Positions 17,093 through 24,379 of a DNA stretch of 64,000 nucleotides are shown piece by piece (the first letter of the stretch is position 1; each line of letters starts with the position of its first letter). Both the position numbers and the translations under genes were made by a program. The notes beneath the pieces were generated by a model. The model was given only the letters and a program-made list of their open reading frames with translations, ran no database searches and was not told the origin of the DNA. The stretch comes from Streptomyces luteolus (lineage in GTDB: Bacteria; Actinomycetota; Actinomycetes; Streptomycetales; Streptomycetaceae): positions 1 to 64,000 of the forward strand of contig NZ_JASCIS010000037.1 in NCBI RefSeq assembly GCF_029968015.1, given 5' to 3'.

Positions 17093-18553
17093 ATGGCTTA
17101 CGACGATCTTCGCTCCCTGCTCCGGGCGCTGGAGCGCGAGGGCGACCTGAAGCGCATCAAGGCCGAAGTCGACCCGTATCTGGAGGTCGGTGAGATCGTC
17201 GACCGGGTGAACAAGGCCGGCGGTCCCGCCCTGCTCTTCGAGAACGTGAAGGGCGCCTCGATGCCCCTCGCGATGAACGTGTACGGCACCGACCGCCGCC
17301 TGTTGAAGGCCCTCGGCCTCAAGTCGTACGCGGACATCAGCGACAAGATCGGCGGCCTGCTCAAGCCCGAGCTGCCGCAGGGGTTCGTCGGCATCCGCGA
17401 GGCCTTCGGCAAGCTCGGCGCGATGACCCACGTACCGCCGAAGAAGGTGAAGTCGGAGAACGCCCCCGTGCAGGAGGTCGTGCTCACCGGCGACGACGTG
17501 GACCTGGAGCAGCTGCCCGCGCTGTTCACCTGGCCCGAGGACGGCGGCTCGTTCTTCAACCTGGGCCTCACTCACACCAAGCACCCGGAGACGGGCGTGC
17601 GCAACCTCGGCCTGTACCGGCTGCAGCGCCACGACAAGCGCACGATCGGCATGCACTGGCAGATCCACAAGGACAGCCGCAACCACTACCAAGTCGCCGC
17701 CCAGCGGGGCGAGAAGCTGCCCATCGCGATCGCCTTCGGCTGCCCGCCGGCCGTGACGTACGCGTCCTCGGCGCCGCTCCCCGGTGACATGGACGAGTAC
17801 ATGCTGGCCGGGTTCATCCAGGGCAAGCGCGTCGAGATGGTCGACTGCAAGACGGTGCCGCTGCAGGTGCCGGCCAACGCCGAGGTCGTCATCGAGGGCT
17901 GGCTGGAGCCCGGTGAGATGCTGCCGGAGGGGCCGTTCGGCGACCACACCGGGTTCTACACGCCGCAGGAGCCGTTCCCCGCCCTCAAGATCGACTGCGT
18001 GACGATGCGGAAGCGCCCGCTCCTCCAGTCGATCGTGGTCGGCCGCCCGCCCACGGAGGACGGCCCGCTCGGCCGCGCCACGGAACGCTTCTTCCTCCCG
18101 CTCCTCAAGGTGATCGTCCCGGACATCGTGGACTACCACCTGCCGGAGTCCGGCGGCTTCCACAACTGCGCGATCGTCTCGATCGACAAGAAGTACCCGA
18201 AGCACGCGCAGAAGGTCATGCACGCCATCTGGGGCGCGCACATGATGTCCCTGACCAAGCTGATCGTCGTCGTGGACAAGGACTGCGACGTGCACGATCT
18301 GCACGAGGTCTCCTGGCGGGCGCTCGGCAACACCGACTACGCCCGCGACCTCACGGTCGTGGAGGGCCCGGTCGACCACCTCGACCACGCTTCGTACCAG
18401 CAGTTCTGGGGCGGCAAGGCGGGCATCGACGCCACGAAGAAGCTGCCCGAGGAGGGCTATACGCGCGACGGCGGATGGCCGGACATGGTCGAGTCCGACC
18501 CGCGCACGGCGGCCCTCGTGGACCGCCGCTGGAAGGAGTACGGACTCAAGTGA
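17093..18553 (+). CDS. mqnL: Menaquinone biosynthesis decarboxylase (UbiD-like, MqnL)
   Basis: A 486-residue UbiD-family decarboxylase. It carries the family landmarks ALLFENVKG, EDGGSFFNLGLTHTKHPETG, the prenylated-FMN/metal region (YRLQRHDKRTIGMHW) and the E-x-PFGDHTGFY segment. Placement directly before a UbiA-like prenyltransferase and near UbiX and MqnE genes points to decarboxylation of the prenylated 1,4-dihydroxy-6-naphthoate intermediate in the futalosine menaquinone route. The stop overlaps the next gene by 4 bases (GTGA). It needs prenylated FMN, presumably supplied by the UbiX-like protein at 20473. Confidence 0.9.
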   Translation: MAYDDLRSLLRALEREGDLKRIKAEVDPYLEVGEIVDRVNKAGGPALLFENVKGASMPLAMNVYGTDRRLLKALGLKSYADISDKIGGLLKPELPQGFVGIREAFGKLGAMTHVPPKKVKSENAPVQEVVLTGDDVDLEQLPALFTWPEDGGSFFNLGLTHTKHPETGVRNLGLYRLQRHDKRTIGMHWQIHKDSRNHYQVAAQRGEKLPIAIAFGCPPAVTYASSAPLPGDMDEYMLAGFIQGKRVEMVDCKTVPLQVPANAEVVIEGWLEPGEMLPEGPFGDHTGFYTPQEPFPALKIDCVTMRKRPLLQSIVVGRPPTEDGPLGRATERFFLPLLKVIVPDIVDYHLPESGGFHNCAIVSIDKKYPKHAQKVMHAIWGAHMMSLTKLIVVVDKDCDVHDLHEVSWRALGNTDYARDLTVVEGPVDHLDHASYQQFWGGKAGIDATKKLPEEGYTRDGGWPDMVESDPRTAALVDRRWKEYGLK

Positions 18554-19452
18554 GCAGTGCCGCAGCAGCCGTCCCGCAGCCGGGGCGCACGAGGGCCTTC
18601 CTGCGTCTGGTCATGATCGAGCACTCGGTGTTCGCGCTGCCCTTCGCGTACATCGCCTCGCTGACCGCGATGTTCCAGCTCGACCGGAGCATCCACTGGG
18701 GCCGGCTGCTCCTGGTGACGATCGCGATGGTCGGCCTGCGTACGTTCGCGATGGCGGCGAACCGGATCATCGACCGCGAGATCGACGCCCGCAATCCGCG
18801 CACCGCCCACCGTGAGCTCGTCACCGGCGCGGTCTCGGTGAAGTCGGCGTGGACGGGTGCGCTGATCGCCCTGGTCGTGTTCCTGGGCGCCGCGGCCCTG
18901 CTCAACCCTCTGTGCCTGGCCCTGGCCCCCGTCGCGGTGATCCCGATGGTGGTCTATCCGTACGGCAAGAGGTTCACGAACTTCCCGCAGGCGATCCTCG
19001 GCCTGGCGCAGGCGATGGGCCCGGTCGGCGCGTGGCTCGCGATCACGGGTTCGTGGTCCTGGGACGCGGTGATCCTAGGCCTCGCCGTCGGCGTCTGGAT
19101 CGGCGGGTTCGACCTGATCTACGCCTGCCAGGACGTGGAGACGGACCGCGAGGCCGGCGTGCTGTCGGTGCCGGCGCGCTTCGGCATCCCGGCGGCGATC
19201 CGGGGGGCGCGCGGGTGTCACCTGGTGACGACGGGCCTGTTCGCCTGGTACGCGCTGTCCACGGGGGCGGGCGTGTTCTTCTGGCTCGGCCTGGTGATCG
19301 TCGCGGTGGCGTTCCTGTACGAGCACACGATCGTGCGGCCCCATGATCTGTCCCGCCTGAACCGGGCGTTCTTCCAGGTCAACGGGTTCATCGGGATCGC
19401 CCTGTTCGTGTGCGCGCTGATCGATCTGGTGGTGCGGGGGCTGGGGGTCTAG
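18550..19452 (+). CDS. mqnP: Menaquinone biosynthesis prenyltransferase MqnP (UbiA family)
   Basis: A 300-residue polytopic membrane prenyltransferase. The two Asp-rich motifs that bind Mg2+-diphosphate are NRIIDREIDARN and DLIYACQDVETDREAG. It attaches the polyprenyl chain to the dihydroxynaphthoate head group. The GTG start overlaps the stop of the UbiD-like gene. The extra upstream frame reads through UbiD coding sequence and lacks family similarity, so it is excluded. Confidence 0.92.
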   Translation: MSSAAAAVPQPGRTRAFLRLVMIEHSVFALPFAYIASLTAMFQLDRSIHWGRLLLVTIAMVGLRTFAMAANRIIDREIDARNPRTAHRELVTGAVSVKSAWTGALIALVVFLGAAALLNPLCLALAPVAVIPMVVYPYGKRFTNFPQAILGLAQAMGPVGAWLAITGSWSWDAVILGLAVGVWIGGFDLIYACQDVETDREAGVLSVPARFGIPAAIRGARGCHLVTTGLFAWYALSTGAGVFFWLGLVIVAVAFLYEHTIVRPHDLSRLNRAFFQVNGFIGIALFVCALIDLVVRGLGV

Positions 19453-19695
19453 GCCAGCTTTTTTTCTCCCCATCCCGCCCCTTCCTGAAAGCTTGCAGCG
19501 GCTTCGGGGCTCCGCCCCGGACCCCGTATCGCGCTGAGGCGCTCGTCCTCAAACGCCGGACGGGCTGGATTCAGCCCCGAAGGGGCGGGTTTTTGAGGGG
19601 CGCGGGGAACTGCGCGACCAGCCACGACGGCGCTGCAGCCGAACGACAAGCGCCGCAGGCTTTCGGGAAGGGGCGGGGCGGGGAAAAGCGCCGCC
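19453..19695. repeat. Composite inverted repeats between convergent genes
   Basis: The 243-base gap holds an outer inverted pair (CCCGCCCCTTCCTGAAAGC near 19475 and GCTTTCGGGAAGGGGCGGG near 19658), a GGGGCTCCGCCCC hairpin near 19506, a TCCTCAAACGCCGG element near 19548 and a full copy of the 45-bp dispersed repeat (19597-19641). It probably serves as a two-way terminator for mqnP and the rhomboid gene. Confidence 0.75.
19597..19641 (+). repeat. Dispersed repeat, copy A
   Basis: A 45-bp element beginning GGGGCGCGGGGAACTGCGCG and ending GACGGCGCTGCAGCCG. It is identical over all 45 bp to 32331-32375. Shorter copies lie at 25825-25853, 40379-40411 (both inverted) and 40474-40507. Confidence 0.9.
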
Positions 19696-20331
19696 TCAAG
19701 GCCCCGTGTACGTCGGGACGGAAGCTGGCGTATCCGGCCGCCTACGGCGGAAAACGATCGCCGCCAGCACCCCACCGACCAGCCCGAACAGATGCCCCTG
19801 CCAACTGACCCCCGCAGCCGTCGGCAGGACCCCCCAGAGGATCGAGCCGTACACCGCGAGGACAAGCACGCCGATCAGGACGTCGACCGCGCGGCGGTCC
19901 ACGAAGCCGCGGACCAGGAGATAGCCGAAGAGGCCGAAGACGACACCGGACGCGCCGGCCGTCAGCGAGTGCGCGGGCGCGAAGAACCAGACGCCGAGGC
20001 CGCTGAACACCACGATCAGCGCGACGACGGCGCCGAAGCGGCGAAGACCGGAGAGCGCGGCCAGGAAGCCGAGCACGAGCAGCGGCACGCTGTTCGTCGC
20101 GACGTGGTCGAAGCCGAAGTGCAGGAACGCGGCCGGGACCACGTCCCACAGCTCGCCCGGGACGCGCGGCGTGATGCCGTACGCGTCGAGGGCGTGGCCG
20201 CTCGCCACGTCGATCACTTCGAGCACCCACAGCAGGGCGACCCAGGCCACCATCACGAAGGCGGCCGTCATGGCCCGCCGCCTGCCGGCCGACGGGCTCG
20301 AACGCTGCGGTGCGGGGTGTGCGTACGCCAT
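19696..20331 (-). CDS. Rhomboid family intramembrane serine protease
   Basis: A 211-residue protein with about six membrane helices. The catalytic serine lies in LTAGASGVVFG (Ser about 128) and the partner histidine in SWQGHLFGLVGG (His about 180). An upstream HFGFDHVATN segment matches the family's loop. It would cleave membrane proteins within the bilayer; the substrate is unknown. The ATG at 20331 has AGGAGG nine bases before it. The DNA immediately upstream of that ribosome site is a 14-bp tandem array, and further upstream lies the divergent ubiX start. Confidence 0.88.
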   Translation of the reverse strand: MAYAHPAPQRSSPSAGRRRAMTAAFVMVAWVALLWVLEVIDVASGHALDAYGITPRVPGELWDVVPAAFLHFGFDHVATNSVPLLVLGFLAALSGLRRFGAVVALIVVFSGLGVWFFAPAHSLTAGASGVVFGLFGYLLVRGFVDRRAVDVLIGVLVLAVYGSILWGVLPTAAGVSWQGHLFGLVGGVLAAIVFRRRRPDTPASVPTYTGP

Positions 20332-20346
20332 GGGAATCGCCTCCTG

Positions 20347-20416
20347 GAACCGCCTGCTGCGAACCGCCTGCTGCGAACTGCCAGCTGTGAACCGCCTGCT
20401 GCGAACCGCCTCCTGT
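20347..20416. repeat. 14-bp tandem repeat, five copies
   Basis: Units GAACCGCCTGCTGC start at 20347, 20361, 20375 (degenerate), 20389 and 20403. The array adjoins the Shine-Dalgarno of the minus-strand rhomboid gene and lies between it and ubiX. The outermost unit also contains a CCTCCT, i.e. a second AGGAGG on the minus strand. Confidence 0.9.
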
Positions 20417-20472
20417 CCGCTCAACGCCCGGTGGGGTCTGCCCGGTTCCGGCCCTGCGGATAGGCTCGTGGC

Positions 20473-21159
20473 GTGCAGCCCGTACCCGAACACACCTCGC
20501 AGCGCCGACCCTGGGTGGTCGGTGTCTCCGGCGCGTCCGGCACGCCGTACGCCGCGGCCGTGCTGCGCGCTCTGCTCGCCGCGGGCGAGAGCGTGGACCT
20601 GGTCGTCAGCCGTGCCTCTCGGCTGACGCTGCTCGACGAGACGGGCATCTCGTTCCGCGACGCCCACTGGCAGGACGATCTCCGGGAGTGGCTGGCGCGC
20701 GGGGCGGACGGCAAGCCGGACGCGTACGCGCCGCTCGATGTGACGGACGTGCGGTACTGGGCGGCGGGCGACCTCGCCGCGGGCCCCTCGTCCGGCTCGT
20801 ACCCGACGCGCGGGATGCTGATCGTGCCCGCGTCCACGGCCTGCGTGGCCGGGGTCGCGCTCGGGCTCTCGAAGGACCTGCTGCAGCGGACGGCGAGCGT
20901 GACGCTCAAGGAGGGGCGGAAGCTGGTCGTCGCCGTGCGGGAGACCCCGCTGAACGGCCAGACGCTCAAGGCTCTCGTGGCGCTCGACGAGGCGGGCGCG
21001 ACCGTACTGCCCGCCTCACCGGCGTTCTACGCGGGGGCGACGCACATCCAGGACCTGGTGGACTTCGTCGCCGGGCGGGTCCTTGACGCGGCGGGGGTGC
21101 CGCACGGCCTGTACCGCCGCTGGGAAGGAGAGCTCGGTGGCGGCTCTCGGGAGGCCTAG
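20473..21159 (+). CDS. ubiX: UbiX family flavin prenyltransferase (MqnM-like)
   Basis: A 228-residue enzyme that makes prenylated FMN for UbiD-type decarboxylases. The FMN-binding start WVVGVSGASGTPYAAAVLRAL is clear, followed by VVSRASRLTL, MLIVPASTACVAGVALGLSKDLLQR, LVVAVRETPLNGQTL and a C-terminal VDFVAGRVLDAAGV. There is an insertion (residues ~75-105) compared with the shortest UbiX proteins. The partner decarboxylase is presumably the UbiD-like protein at 17093. The start is a GTG; another in-frame start is not needed. Confidence 0.92.
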   Translation: MQPVPEHTSQRRPWVVGVSGASGTPYAAAVLRALLAAGESVDLVVSRASRLTLLDETGISFRDAHWQDDLREWLARGADGKPDAYAPLDVTDVRYWAAGDLAAGPSSGSYPTRGMLIVPASTACVAGVALGLSKDLLQRTASVTLKEGRKLVVAVRETPLNGQTLKALVALDEAGATVLPASPAFYAGATHIQDLVDFVAGRVLDAAGVPHGLYRRWEGELGGGSREA

Positions 21160-21215
21160 GGCCGCCCGCCCTTCTCCTGGAATCTGAAAGATCTCCGGTG
21201 ATCCGGTAAAAGAAT

Positions 21216-21235
21216 CACAGGGGTGCGACCCTGTG
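21216..21235. promoter_or_regulatory. Palindrome and promoter-like region upstream of the Lrp gene
   Basis: CACAGGG-GTGCGA-CCCTGTG is a perfect 7-6-7 inverted repeat about 80 bases before the lrp start. A TAGATT (21241-21246) six bases further could be a -10 box, placing the palindrome over the -35 region. Autoregulation by the Lrp protein is a reasonable guess. Confidence 0.45.
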
Positions 21236-21312
21236 TGCCTTAGATTGAGACACAAGGCACCGATACAGACGCAGACTCGTGGCATCGCTGAACAATGGAA
21301 GGCACCAGGCAT

Positions 21313-21768
21313 ATGGACGCGGTGGACAGGCAGCTCATCCAGGCCCTGAGGGAGAACGGCAGGGCCTCGTACGCCGAACTCGGCCGGCTCGTCGGCCTCT
21401 CCGGCCCCTCCGTCACCGACCGCATCAACCGCCTGGAGGCGGCGGGCGTGATCACGGGCTATCGCGCGACCGTCGACTCGGCCGCCCTCGGCCTGGGCGT
21501 GACCGCCCTGGTCGGCATCTCCCTGTCCGACGCCACGGACCACGAGGACGTGGCGCACCGCCTCAAGGACCTCAGCGAGATCGAGGACTGCTGGTTCATC
21601 GCGGGTGACGACTCGTACATGCTCAAGGTGCGCGTCGACGACGTGGACGGGCTGGAGAAGACCATCCGCCGGCTGAGCGGCACGAAGGGCGTCTCGCGCA
21701 CCCGTACCACGATCGTGCTCTCCACCAAGTGGGAGAACCGGGTCGGGGAACTGCCCGAAGAGGTCTAG
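21313..21768 (+). CDS. Lrp/AsnC family transcriptional regulator
   Basis: A 151-residue regulator with the AsnC HTH at residues 1-60 (MDAVDRQLIQALRENGRASY, then LVGLSGPSVTDRINRLEAAGVI) and the RAM ligand domain behind (VTALVGISLSD, CWFIAGDDSYMLKVRVDD, RTRTTIVLSTKWENR). Such proteins sense amino acids or other small molecules. It sits 42 bases before mqnE and 153 bases after ubiX, so it may control menaquinone genes; that is inference. I chose the ATG at 21313 with GGAAGG ten bases upstream; an ATG at 21295 is the alternative. Confidence 0.9.
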   Translation: MDAVDRQLIQALRENGRASYAELGRLVGLSGPSVTDRINRLEAAGVITGYRATVDSAALGLGVTALVGISLSDATDHEDVAHRLKDLSEIEDCWFIAGDDSYMLKVRVDDVDGLEKTIRRLSGTKGVSRTRTTIVLSTKWENRVGELPEEV

Positions 21769-21809
21769 CAGTACGGTTGGCCGGAGTTGTCGTAGGGAGA
21801 GGTAAGGGC

Positions 21810-22973
21810 ATGGACGCGGGACTCAAGCGGGACCTTGAGCAGAAGGTGCTGGCCGGTGAGCGGCTGTCCCGCGAGGACGGGATCGCTCTCTACGACTCCG
21901 ACGACCTGGCCTGGCTCGGCAGCCTCGCCCACGAGGTGCGCACCCGCAAGAACGGCGAGGTGGTGCACTTCAACGTCAACCGGCACCTCAACATGACGAA
22001 CGTGTGCACCGCGTCCTGCGCGTACTGCTCGTTCCAGCGCAAGCCGGGCGAGAAGGACGCGTACACGATGCGCATCGAGGAGGCGGTGAAGCTCGCCAAG
22101 GAGATGGAGGGCGAGAGCCTCACCGAGCTGCACATCGTCAACGGCCTGCACCCCAACCTGCCGTGGCGCTACTACCCGCGCTCGCTCAGCGAGTTGAAGA
22201 AGGCGCTGCCGAACGTCTCGCTGAAGGCCTTCACCGCCACCGAGATCCACCACTTCGAGACCATCTCCGGCATGCCCGCCTCCGAGATCCTCGACGAGCT
22301 GATCGACGCCGGTCTCGAATCGCTGACCGGCGGCGGCGCGGAGATCTTCGACTGGGAGGTCCGGCAGCACATCGTGGACCACGCCACCCACTGGGAGGAC
22401 TGGTCGCGCATCCACCGGCTCGCGCACGAGAAGGGTCTGAAGACCCCGAGCACGATGCTGTACGGGCACATCGAGGAGCCCCGGCACCGGGTCGACCACG
22501 TGCTGCGGCTGCGTGAACTGCAGGACGAGACCGGCGGGTTCCAGGTCTTCATCCCGCTGCGCTACCAGCACGACTTCGTCGACATGCAGGACGGCAAGGT
22601 CCGCAACCGGCTGCAGGCGCGCACGCAGATGGCGACCGGCGCCGAGGCCCTGAAGACCTTCGCGGTCTCCCGCCTGCTCTTCGACAACGTCCCGCACGTC
22701 AAGGTCTTCTGGGTGATGCACGGCGTCCAGACCGCCCAACTCGCCCTGCAGCACGGCGCGGACGACATGGACGGCTCGGTCGTCGAGTACAAGATCACGC
22801 ACGACGCCGACAACTACGGCACGCCCAACAAGCTCACCCGCGAGGACCTGCTCGACCTGATCCGCGACGCCGGCTTCCGCCCGGTCGAGCGGAACACCCG
22901 GTACGAGATCATCCGCGAGTACGAAGGCCCGGACCCGGAGCGCCGCGAGGCCCCGCAGCCGATGCGCTTCTGA
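21810..22973 (+). CDS. mqnE: Aminofutalosine synthase MqnE
   Basis: A 387-residue radical SAM enzyme. The cluster-binding cysteines are in NVCTASCAYCSF (Cys about 66, 70, 73). It joins 3-[(1-carboxyvinyl)oxy]benzoate to SAM, giving aminofutalosine, the second step of the futalosine menaquinone pathway. Family segments HIVNGLHPNLPWRYYP, AFTATEIHHFE, ESLTGGGAEIF and VPHVKVFWVMHG are present. AGGGAGAGG precedes the ATG. Together with MqnC and MqnA in this window it identifies the futalosine rather than the MenF-H route. Confidence 0.95.
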   Translation: MDAGLKRDLEQKVLAGERLSREDGIALYDSDDLAWLGSLAHEVRTRKNGEVVHFNVNRHLNMTNVCTASCAYCSFQRKPGEKDAYTMRIEEAVKLAKEMEGESLTELHIVNGLHPNLPWRYYPRSLSELKKALPNVSLKAFTATEIHHFETISGMPASEILDELIDAGLESLTGGGAEIFDWEVRQHIVDHATHWEDWSRIHRLAHEKGLKTPSTMLYGHIEEPRHRVDHVLRLRELQDETGGFQVFIPLRYQHDFVDMQDGKVRNRLQARTQMATGAEALKTFAVSRLLFDNVPHVKVFWVMHGVQTAQLALQHGADDMDGSVVEYKITHDADNYGTPNKLTREDLLDLIRDAGFRPVERNTRYEIIREYEGPDPERREAPQPMRF

Positions 22974-22985
22974 GGCGGGCGCGTC

Positions 22986-23519
22986 ATGCCACTGCGCTTC
23001 GTGTTCGAACCCCGGGTCGGTCCCGACCTCGGCCGGGACATCGTCCGGCTGTGGGCGGACGTCACCAACGCGGGCGGCGCCGTCGGCTTCGTCCCGCCGG
23101 TCACCGCGGAGTCCGTCCGGCCCGAGTGGCTGAAGCACCTGGAGTCGATGGCCGACGGCCGCACCCGGCTGCTCGTGGGGTATGACGACGACAACGCGGG
23201 CGCCGTCGCCGCGACGGCCTTCCTCGCCCTCAACTCGCACCGCCTGATGCGCCACTGGCTCTGGCTCTACACCGTGATGCTGCACCCCGCCCACCAGGGC
23301 AGGGGGTACGGCCGGGGCCTGATGGCCGCGGCCGCTGACGCGGCCCGCTCGCTCGACGGGATCGAGGGCATCCGCCTCACCTGCCGCGGCGGCGAGGGCC
23401 TGGAGCGGTTCTACGAGTCCTGCGGCTACAAGGAGGTCGGCCGGGTGCCGTCCGCGATCCGCGTCGCCCCGCACGATCTCCGGGACGACGTCACGATGTG
23501 GCTCCCGCTGCAGCACTGA
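22986..23519 (+). CDS. GNAT family N-acetyltransferase
   Basis: A 177-residue acetyltransferase with the acetyl-CoA loop HQGRGYGRGLMAAAADAAR after the strand WLWLYTVMLHP, and the late strand/helix LERFYESCGYKEVG. It starts 12 bases after mqnE and is probably in the same transcript. The substrate is unknown. The end of the coding region (PLQH-stop) is duplicated in the tandem array that follows. Confidence 0.85.
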   Translation: MPLRFVFEPRVGPDLGRDIVRLWADVTNAGGAVGFVPPVTAESVRPEWLKHLESMADGRTRLLVGYDDDNAGAVAATAFLALNSHRLMRHWLWLYTVMLHPAHQGRGYGRGLMAAAADAARSLDGIEGIRLTCRGGEGLERFYESCGYKEVGRVPSAIRVAPHDLRDDVTMWLPLQH

Positions 23520-23577
23520 GCCCGCTGCACTGAGCCCGCTGCACTGAGCCCGCTGCACTGAGCCCGCCGAGATTGAG
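23504..23577 (+). repeat. 14-bp tandem repeat anchored at the GNAT stop codon
   Basis: The coding tail CCCGCTGCAGCACTGAG (23504-23520, stop included) is followed by three copies of CCCGCTGCACTGAG (23521, 23535, 23549) and degenerate copies from 23563. Each unit carries a TGA. Confidence 0.9.
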
Positions 23578-23656
23578 CCCGCTGGGCTGATCCATTTGCG
23601 GGCGTGCTTCACTTGTCGGACACCCCGCAGACGTACGAGCAGAGAGAAGGCGAGCC

Positions 23657-23953
23657 GTGGCACCGAAGCCGAGCGCCACCGTCCGGTACACCGCGATGCG
23701 GCTTGGCATCTTCGCCGCCTGCTTCTTCGCGATCTGGGGACTCGTCTACCTCGGCGTGCTGCCGCGGGGTCTCGGCGACTCGAACCTGCTGTGGGTGCTC
23801 GTGCTCGCCATCGTCGTCTCCGCGCCGCTCAGCTTCGTACTGCTGCGCGGGCAGCGCGAGGAGATGTCCGTCCAGATCGTCGGCTCGGTCGACCGCGCGA
23901 AGACCAAGCTCGCGGAGAACCGAAGCATGGAGGACGGCGTGCGGGAGCTGTAG
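23657..23953 (+). CDS. DUF4229 family small membrane protein
   Basis: A 98-residue protein with two membrane helices (LGIFAACFFAIWGLVYLGVL and LLWVLVLAIVVSAPLSFVLL) and a charged C-terminal tail (RAKTKLAENRSMEDGVREL). It matches the actinobacterial DUF4229 pattern. Its function is unknown, but its location at the end of a menaquinone block suggests an accessory membrane role. The GTG start has AGAAGGCGAG upstream. A strong terminator follows. Confidence 0.8.
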   Translation: MAPKPSATVRYTAMRLGIFAACFFAIWGLVYLGVLPRGLGDSNLLWVLVLAIVVSAPLSFVLLRGQREEMSVQIVGSVDRAKTKLAENRSMEDGVREL

Positions 23954-23996
23954 CGCGTACGTCGTCGAGAGCTGTAACTCTCGTCACAGACACGAC

Positions 23997-24038
23997 GGCA
24001 CCCCGGTGACCGAGCAGCCGCTCGGAGGCCGGGGTGCC
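23997..24038 (+). terminator. Terminator after the DUF4229 gene
   Basis: GGCACCCCGG and CCGGGGTGCC (10-bp perfect stem) enclose a 22-base loop that contains an inner CCGAG/CTCGG pair. TGCGTTTT follows. Confidence 0.8.
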
Positions 24039-24093
24039 TGCGTTTTCCCGCCTAATCCGGGGCGGATGGCTGGAAATCCTCCCCAAAGACACC

Positions 24094-24110
24094 CTTTGAT
24101 GTTCTCAAAG
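24094..24110. promoter_or_regulatory. Palindrome and promoter of the cysteine-rich leader
   Basis: CTTTGATGTTCTCAAAG is a 6-5-6 perfect inverted repeat 22 bases before the leader ATG. TTGATG inside it could be a -35 box, with TTAACG (24119-24124) at 17-base spacing as a weak -10. Transcription would then start near 24131, making the leader mRNA almost leaderless. A regulator bound here would overlap the promoter. Confidence 0.5.
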
Positions 24111-24132
24111 TTCAAGTGTTAACGTGTTCGAC

Positions 24133-24258
24133 ATGAAGACAGCAGTCGCGCCCCGCACCGCCGTGAGCGATCCGCTCATGGCCACGAGCGTTCCGCTCGT
24201 CGCGCGCCTGCATGTCGACCTCTGCCGCTGCATGTCCGCGGCCTGTTGCCGCGTCTGA
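24133..24258 (+). CDS. Cysteine-rich putative leader peptide
   Basis: A 41-codon ORF ending LHVDLCRCMSAACCRV. Four of the last 11 residues are cysteine (31, 33, 38, 39). The ending resembles short actinobacterial ORFs annotated as putative leader peptides, which share an (R/L)H(V/I)DLxR..SA.C pattern and precede sulfur or amino-acid transport genes. An internal ATG at 24178 would give 26 residues. No Shine-Dalgarno is visible; the predicted promoter suggests a leaderless message. The symporter gene starts 121 bases later. The likely role is ribosome-stalling attenuation in response to cysteinyl-tRNA supply. Confidence 0.65.
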   Translation: MKTAVAPRTAVSDPLMATSVPLVARLHVDLCRCMSAACCRV

Positions 24259-24379
24259 GCGACATCAATGCAGTGGCGCCGCGCAGTCCCTTCCGCGGCA
24301 GCCGCTCCACGCAAGTCACGCCATGCCGCACGCATGAGCACGTACGTCCCTGACCACGCGTCTTCACCGGAGTGTGTCC

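Noticed and set aside
19453..19695. Miniature transposable element with terminal inverted repeats
   Set aside because: The outer inverted modules are imperfect, no target-site duplication was seen, and the arrangement fits a bidirectional terminator between convergent genes.
23504..23577. CRISPR-like array of short repeats
   Set aside because: Units are contiguous 14-mers without spacers. The other arrays in the window are likewise simple tandem repeats, and no cas genes are present.
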